From G965250275 sp965250275 (GTDB taxonomy: Bacteria > Pseudomonadota > Alphaproteobacteria > Rhodobacterales > Rhodobacteraceae), in contig OZ252297.1 in assembly GCA_965250275.1 (NCBI GenBank), forward strand, positions 2,170,001 through 2,234,000: a stretch of 64,000 nt of DNA. The letters are read 5' to 3'. Under the pieces are notes generated by a model. That model did no database searches. It had not been told where the DNA came from and worked only from the letters and a program-made list of their open reading frames with translations. The translations under genes were made by a program, and so were the position numbers. Positions 45,723 to 54,865 of the stretch are shown here, in pieces (position 1 is the stretch's first letter; the number at the start of each line of letters is the position of its first letter).

Positions 45723-46403
45723 ATGCCAAATGCAGAAAAAAAGGTGCCTGCAGCGGAGCAAGCATACCTGACAATCAGGGCTGCGATCATCAGTGGAGAC
45801 TTGCCAGAAGGGGAACGGCTTGTCGAGGAGCGCCTGTCCGAAGATCTTGGCCTCAGCAGGACTCCCATTCGCGATGCCATTCGCCGATTGACTCTAGAAG
45901 GCTTCATAGAGCGGCACGAGGGATACAATACGCGTGTCGCAACCTTCCCCGTCGACGAAATGGAACAGACCTTCCACATCCGACAGTTCCTGGAGTCCTA
46001 CGCGGCCGAGCGCGCCGCCCGGCTTGCGACCGAGGAAGACATATCAGCGCTGCGCGCGCTTAGCGAAGAGATCAACAGTCTGACGCCGCCCCAGTCGGTC
46101 GAGGACTATCAACGCATATCCGCCGCCAACGAGTCCTTTCACCGCAAAATCGTGGAAGTATCACGCTCCCCCCGGCTCACAGCGCATATGACCATGGCAT
46201 TCGATATTGGCATGGTGGACCGAACATACCGTCGCTACAGCGAAGAAGAGTTGGTGCGGAGCGCCAAACACCATCGCGAGATCACGGATGCAATAGCAGC
46301 GCACGCTCCGGAATGGGCGCGCACGGCGATGCAGACTCATGTGCGCGCGGCCGAAGTCGCGGCGGCCCGCTCGCTGGAAACGGCTGACGCTGCTGCGTCC
46401 TAA
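45723..46403 (+). CDS. GntR-family transcriptional regulator, FCD subfamily
   Basis: A 226-residue regulator. ATG at 45723 (MPNAEKKVPAAEQ) with GGAG upstream is preferred; the frame stays open to 45582. The wHTH reads AYLTIRAAIISGDLPEGERLVEERLSEDLGLSRTPIRDAIRRLTLEGFIERH, followed by an all-helical FCD effector domain with His/Asp metal-site residues (FHRKIVEVSRS, HHREITDAI). It is the first gene of a rightward unit with a CitE-like lyase and an amidase, and is the likely regulator of the surrounding catabolic cluster. Confidence 0.9.
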   Translation: MPNAEKKVPAAEQAYLTIRAAIISGDLPEGERLVEERLSEDLGLSRTPIRDAIRRLTLEGFIERHEGYNTRVATFPVDEMEQTFHIRQFLESYAAERAARLATEEDISALRALSEEINSLTPPQSVEDYQRISAANESFHRKIVEVSRSPRLTAHMTMAFDIGMVDRTYRRYSEEELVRSAKHHREITDAIAAHAPEWARTAMQTHVRAAEVAAARSLETADAAAS

Positions 46404-46410
46404 AAGCCCG

Positions 46411-47295
46411 ATGACGGAATACGTACCTGCGATGGAAATCCCACGGCGATCTTTGTTGTTCACGCCTGCAAACAGGCCGGACGCCTTTGACAAGGCGCTG
46501 GCGAGTGGCGCGGACATCGTATGTCTGGATCTAGAGGACGCGATCCCGCCTGATCAGAAGACGCAAGCGCGCGATCCGGCCGTTTCATTCCTGGCGGGCG
46601 AGGGTCCTCCGGGTGTCATCCGTGCAGTCCGCATCAACGCATTGAGTTCACAAGCGGGTCTGGAAGATCTGGTGGCCGTTGTGCAAGCCGGCCTCAAGCG
46701 CGGGATGCTGATGCTGCCGAAGGTGGCTGACGCGGCCGAGTTGCGCCTGGTCGACAGTGTTTTGTCAGAAGCTGGAAGTCATATCGAACTCATCGCGCTG
46801 ATTGAAACACTGGATGGGCTTGAGAATGTCGGCGCAATTGCGGCGGCGACGGAGCGCCTGAAGATGGTGCTGTTCGGTGCGGTTGATTTCAGCGCCGAAC
46901 TGGGCACCGCAATCGCCGATGCACCGCTTGCCTATGCGCGTGGCAGGATCGTTCACGCCGCAAAGCGCGCGGGCCTCGACGTGATGGATGCCCCGGAACT
47001 CAGTTTCCGCGATCTGGACAAGGTGCGAGAAGCTGCCGGGCGTGCGCGCGATGATGGCTTCACCGGAAAGGCGGCGATCCATCCGGCAGGAATTGCGACG
47101 ATCAACTCGGTTTTCACGCCTGGTTCGGACGAGATCACGCACGCACAAAAGGTCATTGCAGCATTTGACGCGTCGCCAAACGGGTTGGCGGTCTTGGACG
47201 GTCAGCTGATAGAGGCGCCGGTAGTTAGGGCCATGCAAAGGCGGCTCGCGATCGCAGAAGTCTGCGGCCTGATCGGTTCTGATCGCGATGCGTGA
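46411..47295 (+). CDS. HpcH/HpaI aldolase / citrate lyase beta-like (CitE-like) lyase
   Basis: A 294-residue TIM-barrel acyl-CoA lyase family member. ATG at 46411 (MTEYVPAMEIPRRS) or the internal ATG at 46432 could be used. Signature segments: PRRSLLFTPANRP at the start, DLEDAIPP, RAVRINAL, LPKVADAAEL, ALIETLDGLENV (Glu ligand) and LFGAVDFSAELG (Asp ligand). Homologues include citramalyl-CoA, malyl-CoA and citryl lyases; with the CoA-transferase and MaoC hydratase nearby, an acyl-CoA cleaving step is the natural guess. Seven bases after the regulator; overlaps the amidase start by 8 bases. Confidence 0.85.
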   Translation: MTEYVPAMEIPRRSLLFTPANRPDAFDKALASGADIVCLDLEDAIPPDQKTQARDPAVSFLAGEGPPGVIRAVRINALSSQAGLEDLVAVVQAGLKRGMLMLPKVADAAELRLVDSVLSEAGSHIELIALIETLDGLENVGAIAAATERLKMVLFGAVDFSAELGTAIADAPLAYARGRIVHAAKRAGLDVMDAPELSFRDLDKVREAAGRARDDGFTGKAAIHPAGIATINSVFTPGSDEITHAQKVIAAFDASPNGLAVLDGQLIEAPVVRAMQRRLAIAEVCGLIGSDRDA

Positions 47296-48547
47296 TAGGC
47301 CCAGTCTGGACGATGTGCGCGACTGTCAGGCCAGATTCAATCTGTTTGGCGATCCGAACGATGGCGGGTATGCGAAAGAGCTTCGGCGCGCGGTTTCACC
47401 CGGCCCGTTGCAGGGGCGCATTGTGGGACTAAAGGCCAATATCGCAGTGGCTGGTACCGCCTGGACAGCGGGTCTGGAGCACCGCGCGAAACATATCGCT
47501 GACACGGATGCTGTGGTGACCCGTCGCTTGCGCGAGAGCGGCGCCTTGGTTTTGCCGGGCCTCAACATGGATGCTGCGGCATTGGGAGGAACCACGGACA
47601 ATCCGTATTTCGGGCGAACGACCAATCCACATGCACCTGAGCACTCGGTTGGCGGCAGCTCAGGCGGATCAGCTGCCGCTGTCGCCGCGAGCCTTGTCGA
47701 CGTGGCAATCGGGACTGATACGCTTGGCTCCGTGCGCATTCCGGCCAGTTACTGCGGTGTGTACGGGTTGAAGCCCACTTATGGGCTGATTGGGCGTTCG
47801 GGCATCGTTCCGTTGGCGCCCAGCCTTGACACCGTTGGTCCAATGGCCGCGCGGGCCGCCGATTTGTGGGCGCTGCTTCAGGCGATCGCAGGACCTGATC
47901 TGGACGACTCAGGGTCTCGCGTTGCACCGACCGACGGGATGACCGTTTTGGCGGACACGAGTGTTCAGGGACTTCGCATCGGGGTGCCCAGGCAGATAGA
48001 AACTGTTGCCTGCGAGGCAGAGGTTCTGACGGCCTTGGCGCAGGCAAAGGACGCGCTCAACGCATCCGGTGTCCGTATCCAAGACGTCGACATGCCCGGA
48101 TGGCAGCCCGGAAAGCTGCGACACAAGGCGTTTCTTGTGACGGAAGCCGAGGGCGCGGTCGCATTTTCAGCCGAGCTGAATGCGGGTGGCGTTCTGCCGT
48201 CATCGGTCGAAGCAATGCTCAACTTCGGTGCGAGGATGGGGACAGCGAAACTTGTGTCTGCCCTGTATGAGATCGATGCCGCGCGTGCTCAGGTGCAAAG
48301 AACGTTCTGCGATGTCGATGTTCTTCTGACGCCAACGACGCCGCAGCGCGCGTTTCATGCCGCAGAGACCGCACCAGCCAATCAGGCCGACTTCACTGCG
48401 CTTGCCAATGCGGGTGGTGTGCCGGCTGTCGCTGTCCCGGTCTGGTTAACTGGCAGCAAACGCCCCGCATCGGTGCAATTGATCGGGCCACACTGGTCGG
48501 AACGCACACTCATCCAACTGGCGCAGGTGCTGGAGACGTCATTGTAA
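47288..48547 (+). CDS. amidase (amidase signature family)
   Basis: A 419-residue amidase-signature enzyme. The Ser-cisSer-Lys triad is visible: lysine in GLKANIAVAG, the Ser pair in SVGGSSGGSAAAVAA, and GTDTLGSVRIPASYCGVYGLKPTYG. It hydrolyses a carboxamide or related C-N bond to acid plus ammonia; the substrate is not inferable. Last gene of the rightward regulator operon. Convergent with the MatB-like gene, whose stop lies 28 bases downstream. Confidence 0.88.
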   Translation: MRDRPSLDDVRDCQARFNLFGDPNDGGYAKELRRAVSPGPLQGRIVGLKANIAVAGTAWTAGLEHRAKHIADTDAVVTRRLRESGALVLPGLNMDAAALGGTTDNPYFGRTTNPHAPEHSVGGSSGGSAAAVAASLVDVAIGTDTLGSVRIPASYCGVYGLKPTYGLIGRSGIVPLAPSLDTVGPMAARAADLWALLQAIAGPDLDDSGSRVAPTDGMTVLADTSVQGLRIGVPRQIETVACEAEVLTALAQAKDALNASGVRIQDVDMPGWQPGKLRHKAFLVTEAEGAVAFSAELNAGGVLPSSVEAMLNFGARMGTAKLVSALYEIDAARAQVQRTFCDVDVLLTPTTPQRAFHAAETAPANQADFTALANAGGVPAVAVPVWLTGSKRPASVQLIGPHWSERTLIQLAQVLETSL

Positions 48548-48575
48548 GCGCAACGCTGCGAAGCGAAGGCAGGGC

Positions 48576-50108
48576 TCAGCCCACTTTGGCGGCTCTTTGT
48601 TTGAAGATGCCCGCATAGGTCGCGCGCAGAGCGTTTTTCTGCACCTTGCCCATCGTGTTGCGCGGTAACTCGTCCAAGAGGATGATCTCTTTGGGTTGCT
48701 TGAACTTGGCCAACTTTGCGCCGGTCGCCGCGGTGAGGGTTGCCATATCCGCTGACAACCCCTTCTCCGCAATGACAACCGCGACCACACCTTCACCAAA
48801 ATCCCGATGCGGCACGCCGATCACGGCAGACTCCCGCACCCAGGCAACGTCGTCGATCACCTGCTCAACCTCTTTGGGATACACATTGTACCCCCCCGAG
48901 ATGATCAGGTCTTTGCTGCGTCCGACAATGTGAATGTACCCGTCCTCATCCTGACGTCCCAGATCGCCGGTGATGAAAAACCCGTTCTCCCGCAATTCCT
49001 CACGGGTCTTGTCGGGCATCTGCCAATATCCTTTAAAAACATTTGGACCGCGCACCTCGATCATACCGATTTCTCCCTCCGGCACTTCAATCTCGGTCTC
49101 CGGGTTTGTGATGCGCACCTCAACGCCGGGCAGGGGGAACCCCACGGTTCCGGCCCGGCGTTCGGCGCCATAGGGGTTTGAGGTGTTCATCCCGGTTTCA
49201 GTCATGCCGTAGCGTTCGAGGATCTGGTGTCCGGTCCGTGCATTAAAGCGGTCATGGGTCTCTGCAAGCAGTGGTGCACTGCCCGAAATGAAAAGGCGCA
49301 TGGAGTCGACAACATTGGCGGTGAAGCGGGCATCGTCCAGCAATCGGGTGTAGAATGTCGGCACCCCCATCATCACCGTTGCTCCCGGCAGCGCCGCCAG
49401 AACCTGTTCCAGATTGAAGGATGGCAGAAACACCAGGCTGCTTCCGGTCAGCCAGGTTGTGTTGATCGCGACAAACAAACCGTGCGCGTGAAAAATCGGC
49501 AAAGCATGCAGGAGCTTGTCTTCTGCGGAGATACGCCACTCTTCCACAAGAACACGTGCGTTCGACAGCAGGTTCTCTTGCGTCAGCATGGCGCCTTTGG
49601 ACCGCCCGGTCGTGCCTGAGGTATAGAGCAGCGCTGCAATGTCGTCTGGCGCGCAGTCAACGGGCAATTCTACCGGGGTGACCAAACGGGCAAGCTCTGA
49701 AAAACTGCCGCTTCCGTCCTGTGCCAATGTCAGCAGCTTTGTGGCATGACGCTGTGCAAGCGGTTGAAACTCATCCTCTCGCTCAGGGTCACAGACAAAA
49801 ACGCCCGCCATCGCGTCCTGCAGGAAGTACTCGATCTCGTCGGGCGTATAGGCTGTGTTCAGCGGCAAAAAGATGACACCGGTCATCAGGCACGCCCCGT
49901 AAATCTCCAATGCTTCAATCGACTTCTCGACCTGCAGTGCCAGCCGGTCGCCTTTGACCAGGCCGCATTCCTTCAGCACCCCCGCGGCGCGAAAAACGCC
50001 ATCCAACAGAGCGCCATAAGACAGGGTGGCGCCGTCAGGGAGCGAAGCGAACAGGGTATCGCTGCCGCGATGGGGGGCCAGCAAAGCCTCGAACAGGGGA
50101 TTGGTCAT
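48576..50108 (-). CDS. matB: malonyl-CoA synthetase-like AMP-forming acyl-CoA ligase (MatB-like)
   Basis: A 510-residue ANL-family enzyme with YTSGTTGRSKGAML (P-loop motif), the HALPIFHAHGLFVA and MGVPTFYTRLLDD regions and the C-terminal lysine in RNTMGKVQKNAL. Overall closest in style to MatB (malonate or methylmalonate to its CoA ester). Substrate precision is inference; no malonyl-CoA decarboxylase (matA) is adjacent. Last gene of a leftward operon; its start overlaps the upstream MaoC gene by 4 bases. Confidence 0.82.
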   Translation of the reverse strand: MTNPLFEALLAPHRGSDTLFASLPDGATLSYGALLDGVFRAAGVLKECGLVKGDRLALQVEKSIEALEIYGACLMTGVIFLPLNTAYTPDEIEYFLQDAMAGVFVCDPEREDEFQPLAQRHATKLLTLAQDGSGSFSELARLVTPVELPVDCAPDDIAALLYTSGTTGRSKGAMLTQENLLSNARVLVEEWRISAEDKLLHALPIFHAHGLFVAINTTWLTGSSLVFLPSFNLEQVLAALPGATVMMGVPTFYTRLLDDARFTANVVDSMRLFISGSAPLLAETHDRFNARTGHQILERYGMTETGMNTSNPYGAERRAGTVGFPLPGVEVRITNPETEIEVPEGEIGMIEVRGPNVFKGYWQMPDKTREELRENGFFITGDLGRQDEDGYIHIVGRSKDLIISGGYNVYPKEVEQVIDDVAWVRESAVIGVPHRDFGEGVVAVVIAEKGLSADMATLTAATGAKLAKFKQPKEIILLDELPRNTMGKVQKNALRATYAGIFKQRAAKVG

Positions 50109-50992
50109 TTTCGGATATCCTCCGATTGGGGGGCAAAGGTCACATCAACGGTCATTGCCAATGCGCCGTCGGGACCGCGGACCCAAGTTCGTGTGACGTC
50201 AGCCTCATCGCGCGTCTCAACATGAAAAGGCTCTGGTGCGAAGAGCGGCGAGACCGCCCGGATCTCCAGCATTTTGGGTTGCTTCTGGGGATGTTGGTTG
50301 CGACCCAGTTCCCCGGCCAGCGCTGCCAGCAAAGGTCCGTGCACAACAAGACCGGGATACCCTTCGACGTCGCGTGCGTAGTCCACATCGTAATGGATGC
50401 GATGGCCATAAAAGATCAGGGCCGAGTAACGGAACAGCAAAACCGGATCGGGCTTGACCATGAACGTGGCGCTGGACCCGTCGGGCGCTGGCGTTTGACG
50501 TGTCGGCGGACTGCCAGCAGCTGGCATCTCGCGATAGACGATCTTCTGGCGTTCGGTCATCCGGTGTTCGCCATCCACTTCGAAATCATGATCCACAGTT
50601 ACGAAACAGAGCGGGCCACTGCGCCCGGATTTGGACACAACATCCCGTATCGTCGAGGTTTTGGTACAGGTCTCGCCAATGACCAGAGGCCGGTTGATCG
50701 TCACCGTTCCGCCAGCCCACATGCGCCTTGGCAATGCGACGGGCGGCAGGAAGCGCCCCAGTTTTTCGTGCCCATCCTCTTTGAGAGACGACGCGGGGAC
50801 TTCGGCATGGAAGTAGAGGTAGTGCCAGAAGGGCGGTAGCTCGTCCCCGTTCGAAACACTGGCCGGGCGGTCAAGTGTCACCTGCATCCGCCGGGCGCGG
50901 CCCGCGTCCAGATAGTCGGAGGTGGTTTCCGTCTTCCCGATCCACTGGCGCAGAACGTCAAAGTCGAGCGTAAGGTCGTGGCGCGCATCCAT
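50105..50992 (-). CDS. MaoC/FAS1-like acyl-CoA hydratase (mesaconyl-C4-/itaconyl-CoA hydratase type)
   Basis: A 295-residue protein with an N-terminal MaoC-like dehydratase domain and a C-terminal domain carrying the hydratase signature SALIFYGHRIHYDVDYARDVEGYPGLVVHGPL (Asp/His catalytic pair region). Resembles mesaconyl-C(4)-CoA hydratase/itaconyl-CoA hydratase. ATG at 50992 (MDARHDLTLDFD) is used; the frame runs on upstream into the enoyl-CoA hydratase. With the CitE-like lyase and CaiB CoA-transferase in the same cluster, it fits an itaconate-like three-step pathway. Starts 2 bases from the preceding stop. Confidence 0.82.
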   Translation of the reverse strand: MDARHDLTLDFDVLRQWIGKTETTSDYLDAGRARRMQVTLDRPASVSNGDELPPFWHYLYFHAEVPASSLKEDGHEKLGRFLPPVALPRRMWAGGTVTINRPLVIGETCTKTSTIRDVVSKSGRSGPLCFVTVDHDFEVDGEHRMTERQKIVYREMPAAGSPPTRQTPAPDGSSATFMVKPDPVLLFRYSALIFYGHRIHYDVDYARDVEGYPGLVVHGPLLAALAGELGRNQHPQKQPKMLEIRAVSPLFAPEPFHVETRDEADVTRTWVRGPDGALAMTVDVTFAPQSEDIRK

Positions 50993-50993
50993 C

Positions 50994-51806
50994 CTAGCGC
51001 CCTCTGAAAACGGGCTTGCGCTTGTCAGCAAAGGCCTGCCGCCCTTCGGCGTAGTCCGCGCTGGCGAAACAGCGCGCAACCAAACGCGCAACATCGTCCG
51101 ATTGGGAGGCGCCTTCGGCGCCGCCGATGGACCGAATGGCGGCCTTGGCGGCCCTGATCGTCAGGGGTGCGTTGGAGGCGATACGCTCTGTCAGGGAGCG
51201 CACAGTTGTTTCTAGCTGATCGCGGGCCACAACCTCTGTCACAAGACCCATGGCGCGGGCCTGTTCGGCCGGGAAAAGCTCCGCCGAGTAAAGAACGCGT
51301 GCCGCCACCGACGGACCCGCCAGTTCCACCAGCTTGCGAACACCTTCCTGATTGTAACCCAGACCCAGTCGAGCCGCCGTGATCCCGAACCGCGAGTCAT
51401 CAGAGCAGACCCTGAAATCACAGCCGATGGCCAATCCCATGCCCCCGCCCACGCAATAGCCTTGGATCTGAGCAATTGTGGGCTTCGGGAAGTGATAGAG
51501 CGCGGCATCGGCTGCTTCGGATATGGCATTGTAGGCCCGCACGGACTCTTCTGAAGACCGCTGGGTTTCAAACTCCGAGATATCTGCACCTGAGACATAA
51601 GCCCGGTCGCCTGCGCCAGTCAGAACAACCGCCCGGATGGCGTCATCGCTGCCCAGATCATCAAGGGCATCGTGCAGCCCCTGCCACATGTCCAATGACA
51701 TCGCATTCATCCGATCGGGTTTGTTGAACGTGATCTGTGCGATAGCGCCGTCCCGTGCCACCAGGAGACGCCCGTTTGCCAGTTCGACTGTATCTGCTTT
51801 GCCCAT
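50994..51806 (-). CDS. enoyl-CoA hydratase/isomerase family protein
   Basis: A 270-residue crotonase-fold protein. ATG at 51806 (MGKADTVELANGRLLV) is used; the frame continues upstream in the SDR. Features: the oxyanion segment YVSGADISEFE and GYCVGGGMGLAIGCDFRVCSDDSRFGITAARLGLGYNQEGVRKL. The catalytic Glu pair of classical hydratases is not obvious from the motif, so activity may be isomerase- or hydrolase-like. Part of the leftward operon between the SDR and the MaoC hydratase. Confidence 0.85.
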   Translation of the reverse strand: MGKADTVELANGRLLVARDGAIAQITFNKPDRMNAMSLDMWQGLHDALDDLGSDDAIRAVVLTGAGDRAYVSGADISEFETQRSSEESVRAYNAISEAADAALYHFPKPTIAQIQGYCVGGGMGLAIGCDFRVCSDDSRFGITAARLGLGYNQEGVRKLVELAGPSVAARVLYSAELFPAEQARAMGLVTEVVARDQLETTVRSLTERIASNAPLTIRAAKAAIRSIGGAEGASQSDDVARLVARCFASADYAEGRQAFADKRKPVFRGR

Positions 51807-51822
51807 CACGTTGCTCGACTTC

Positions 51823-52602
51823 CTATGGGTTCCACTGCCCGCCGCCATCCATGTCCACGACGGTTCCGGACAGGTATTGCACGAGAGGGGAGGCCAGCAT
51901 GACCGCCAGGGCGGCCACTTCTTCCGGATGCTTGGGGCGGCCGAATGGAAAGGCATCAGGACTGATCAGCTCTTCCCAGCGTTCAGCATCCCCCAACTCC
52001 TCCGCCGCGCGTGTTCGGAACATGGTCGTCATTCGGTCGGTCAGCGTCGGAGAGGGGTTAATCCCGAAGACCCGAACATTGGATGCGGGCGTTTCCGCCC
52101 CCAGCGCATTGGTGAAGCCAATCAAAGCCGCATTACCCGCTGCACCGCAGATATAATTGGGGCGCACGGCGCGCCCGCCCATCCCGATGATGTTGATGAT
52201 TGTGCCCGATCGGCGCGCGCTCATTTGGTGGGCGAAAAGCTTGCAGAGGTGGATGTACCCAAACACCTTCAGTTCCCATCCTGTGCGCCAGTCTTCCATA
52301 CTCAGATCAGACAAACGGCCTGCTTTTATGGCGCCGGCGTTGTTGATCAGGATGTCCGCATTTGGATGCGCCTCAAACAAGGCCTCGCGGCCGCCATCAG
52401 TTGACAGATCACAGGCCATGACATTTGGCGCTTCTCCCCCGGACGTCGCAACCATCGACCTGGCCTCGACCAGGGCATCTTCAGACCTTGCCACAAGGGT
52501 CACGCGTGCCCCTTCGGCGGCAAACGCGCGGGCAATGGCAAGCCCGATCCCCTTGGAGGCGCCCGTTACCAGAACGTGTTTTTTTGAAAGTTCAAGGTCC
52601 AT
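51823..52602 (-). CDS. SDR-family protein with degenerate active site
   Basis: A 259-residue Rossmann-fold SDR: TGASKGIG cofactor motif (residues 13-20) and NNAG (87-90) are intact. But the catalytic tetrad is degenerate. Tyr150 is present, while the +4 position is Ala154, giving YICGA rather than YxxxK; the usual Ser position is Ile139; the usual Asn position appears to be Lys112. So it may be a non-catalytic or different-chemistry member. It sits in the leftward catabolic operon, 16 bases before the enoyl-CoA hydratase start. Confidence 0.82.
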   Translation of the reverse strand: MDLELSKKHVLVTGASKGIGLAIARAFAAEGARVTLVARSEDALVEARSMVATSGGEAPNVMACDLSTDGGREALFEAHPNADILINNAGAIKAGRLSDLSMEDWRTGWELKVFGYIHLCKLFAHQMSARRSGTIINIIGMGGRAVRPNYICGAAGNAALIGFTNALGAETPASNVRVFGINPSPTLTDRMTTMFRTRAAEELGDAERWEELISPDAFPFGRPKHPEEVAALAVMLASPLVQYLSGTVVDMDGGGQWNP

Positions 52603-52622
52603 GTTTCAGCAGGTTCCGGCAA

Positions 52623-52985
52623 TCAGACGTAGTATTGAATTTCGAAGAAAACGCATCCTTCAGGCGAGGCAAACGGCCCGTGCGGTGTGCCGGGCGGACG
52701 ACAGGCATACGCGGGCGCATGAAAGTCTTCGCCAGCAGCGTTCAGGTGACCTTGGATCAGGTACACCTCTTCCCAATAGTCATGCAGGAACTCGCTGGAG
52801 GCGACAGTGCCGGGCAGGAAGCGGATTAACCTGGTTCTTACGCCGAGTTGGTTCGGCTCATCCAGAGCGCCCGAGAGCATCTTTTGTTCGACACCAGGCG
52901 CACCGCCGGGCACAGGTTCCCATCCTTTGTCCATATCGACCGCGCCAAACGGAACGGGGGGTTTAAGACCAGAGATGTCAGCCAT
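52623..52985 (-). CDS. cupin-domain protein
   Basis: A 120-residue single cupin domain: GVRTRLIRFLPGTVASSEFLHDYWEEVYLIQGHLNAAGEDF, then ACRPPGTPHGPFASPEGCVFFEIQY. Metal-ligand histidines (H in FLHDY, H in TPHGP) and a Glu (WEEVY) are in place, so a metal-binding isomerase, dioxygenase or decarboxylase-like activity is possible. Overlaps the MmgE/PrpD gene by 8 bases, and precedes the SDR by 20 bases. Confidence 0.8.
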   Translation of the reverse strand: MADISGLKPPVPFGAVDMDKGWEPVPGGAPGVEQKMLSGALDEPNQLGVRTRLIRFLPGTVASSEFLHDYWEEVYLIQGHLNAAGEDFHAPAYACRPPGTPHGPFASPEGCVFFEIQYYV

Positions 52986-54390
52986 CGGCCACTCCTGTGC
53001 TGTTTGACGCTGTTCGAGAATGACCGCCCATTTGTAGAGCGGCAGTGAGACATTTCAGGTCCGGCGCGTCGGGCAGGCCACGGACGGCACCCAAAAGGGC
53101 CGTCGCATCTTCCTCCTGCACGCCGACGCTGCGTAGGTTCCGGCAGAACTTTCGCTCCAACGCCTCATCGCTCATCGGTCGCTCCGGATCTCCGAGCGCA
53201 TTGTGTGTCGTCAGACTGTGTTGGGTTCCGGACTCGTGCAAGATCTCGACCCGTGCCCCCATCTTTTCGGGAAACCGCGCTGTCATGTCATCCGTATATG
53301 ACACCTTGATCTTGTCCCGCAGCGCGGTGACGGCGGGATCGTTCCGGTGGCTTTCCCGTGCGTCTTGCAAACGCAGGTCGCCGGTCAGCAGAGCAACGGC
53401 CGCACAGTGTTGCAGGCTGAAGCGCGCTTCGTGATCAGTTGTGGGGTGCGGCGTGTCGCAAAAGTCAATCGCCGCCTTGTAGGTCTGAATGGAGACATTG
53501 CGAATGCGCGCGACATCCAGACGACCGCGCAATTGAAGTGCCAGATCGACGGCGGGGTGAACGTGTCTGCACGCCGGCCATGGCTTGAAGCTGATGTCGT
53601 TCAGTGCCCATGCATCGGGTGCGTCAGTCAGTTCGAAACGATCCAGCGCCTTTGGATAGTAGCTGGCGAAGAAGCCCAGCGGCCCGTCCAGGATGCTGCG
53701 CGCGCCGCGCACGGAGTTTAAGGCCAGGAGCGCGGAAGTAACGCCAGCGCGCGCGGCATGGGCTGTCGCCACTGCCTTGCTGTCTGTGTCTTCCAGACGG
53801 CATTGCCATATACCGCCGGCCTGCATGCCTGCTTGTCCCAGCGCATCCAGTTTTGCCTGATCGCCGCCTCCCGCAGCATGGGTCGACGCAATGGCCGCAC
53901 CAAAGACGCCGCAGACCGCCGAATTGTACCATGGCGCATAGCCACCGCGGGCAGCGGCCGTCCCGAGCAGGATTGCAACCTCGTAGCCGATGATGACCGC
54001 TTCGACCAACTGGCGTCCGGAGGCATTGGAGTACTGAGCAGCCGCCAAGGCAGCCGGGATCACGACATCCCCCGCATGCATGATTGATGCGCGGTGCAAG
54101 TCGTCCATTTCCAGAATTGTCCCCAAGGACCCATTGGCAAAGGCGGCAGCTTCGACCGGCAAGCTGCTCGCCCCGAATGTCGAGCAGGGGCCAGCACCAC
54201 TCGCTGCAACCACCGCTGATCTAACTAGCGTTGCGGCCGGATCTTCGGTCGCGGCGATCGCAATCCCGCACCAGTCTGAGATGTGCCGGACAGCCTTCGC
54301 CAATTCGCGTTCGCCAATCGGACCCGCACAGCGCTCAACCAGGCGCTCTGCCAGGCTGGCCGCGTGTTTCGGCGTTGAGTGGGTGGTCAT
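52978..54390 (-). CDS. MmgE/PrpD-family protein
   Basis: A 470-residue all-helical/aspartate-lyase-like protein of the 2-methylcitrate dehydratase family, which also includes cis-aconitate decarboxylase and iminodisuccinate epimerase. Signatures: EMDDLHRASIMHAGDVVIPAALAAA and the C-terminal KPWPACRHVHPAVDLAL, plus FPEKMGARVEIL. ATG at 54390 (MTTHSTPKH); a TTG three codons earlier is also open. First gene of the leftward operon, divergent from the ABC transporter operon. Confidence 0.85.
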   Translation of the reverse strand: MTTHSTPKHAASLAERLVERCAGPIGERELAKAVRHISDWCGIAIAATEDPAATLVRSAVVAASGAGPCSTFGASSLPVEAAAFANGSLGTILEMDDLHRASIMHAGDVVIPAALAAAQYSNASGRQLVEAVIIGYEVAILLGTAAARGGYAPWYNSAVCGVFGAAIASTHAAGGGDQAKLDALGQAGMQAGGIWQCRLEDTDSKAVATAHAARAGVTSALLALNSVRGARSILDGPLGFFASYYPKALDRFELTDAPDAWALNDISFKPWPACRHVHPAVDLALQLRGRLDVARIRNVSIQTYKAAIDFCDTPHPTTDHEARFSLQHCAAVALLTGDLRLQDARESHRNDPAVTALRDKIKVSYTDDMTARFPEKMGARVEILHESGTQHSLTTHNALGDPERPMSDEALERKFCRNLRSVGVQEEDATALLGAVRGLPDAPDLKCLTAALQMGGHSRTASNSTGVADG

Positions 54391-54865
54391 CTTGTTCAAG
54401 GCGTCTCTGACTGCACGGCGCGGTTGCGTGCGAATTTCGATTCGTTGCTCAATTCTGGATACATCAGTCTAAGAGTTCTGTCTAACATTGTATACAAAAG
54501 AGGCAGCTCAAGTTGATGGGAAATCTTGACGTAGTGGATCGAATTTCATTAATAGTTAGTAAAAACATTTATTTACTGGCAGGCTTTCTTCTGTTTCGCC
54601 TGGGTGGCGTGAATTTTCTGGACGCAAACAGAAGATTTCTCTTCCCTTTTTTGTGCACAAAACTATGGTCGACAGTGTCAGGATACTGCAGGGCTGCGCC
54701 GCGCTCTCTGACCGGGTTGGTGGATGACAAGGCAGGCAGAATTGCGCAGGCAACTGTCGTTCCGGGATGCCCGGCTGACCGTGGGTCGTGACACGGCCCG
54801 GACAAACGCTACGTCAAGGGGGTCGCGGACCAAGCATCCGCACCGAACACAACAGGGTGATAAAA
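54391..54865. other. central divergent regulatory region
   Basis: About 475 bases, strongly AT-rich in the middle, between the leftward MmgE/PrpD operon and the rightward ABC importer operon. It holds the perfect palindrome TTGTATACAA at 54488-54497. A plus-strand frame (54513-54791, 92 codons) shows no family resemblance and is not called. Confidence 0.55.
54488..54497. promoter_or_regulatory. perfect palindrome TTGTATACAA, candidate operator
   Basis: A 10-bp perfect inverted repeat, about 100 bases from the leftward ATG and 370 bases from the ABC transporter ATG. It shares its core with the site upstream of the gntR-type gene, fitting control of both operons by that regulator. Confidence 0.5.

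Noticed and set aside
54513..54791. 92-codon plus-strand frame in the central promoter region
   Set aside because: AT-rich regulatory DNA with no ribosome site or family likeness.
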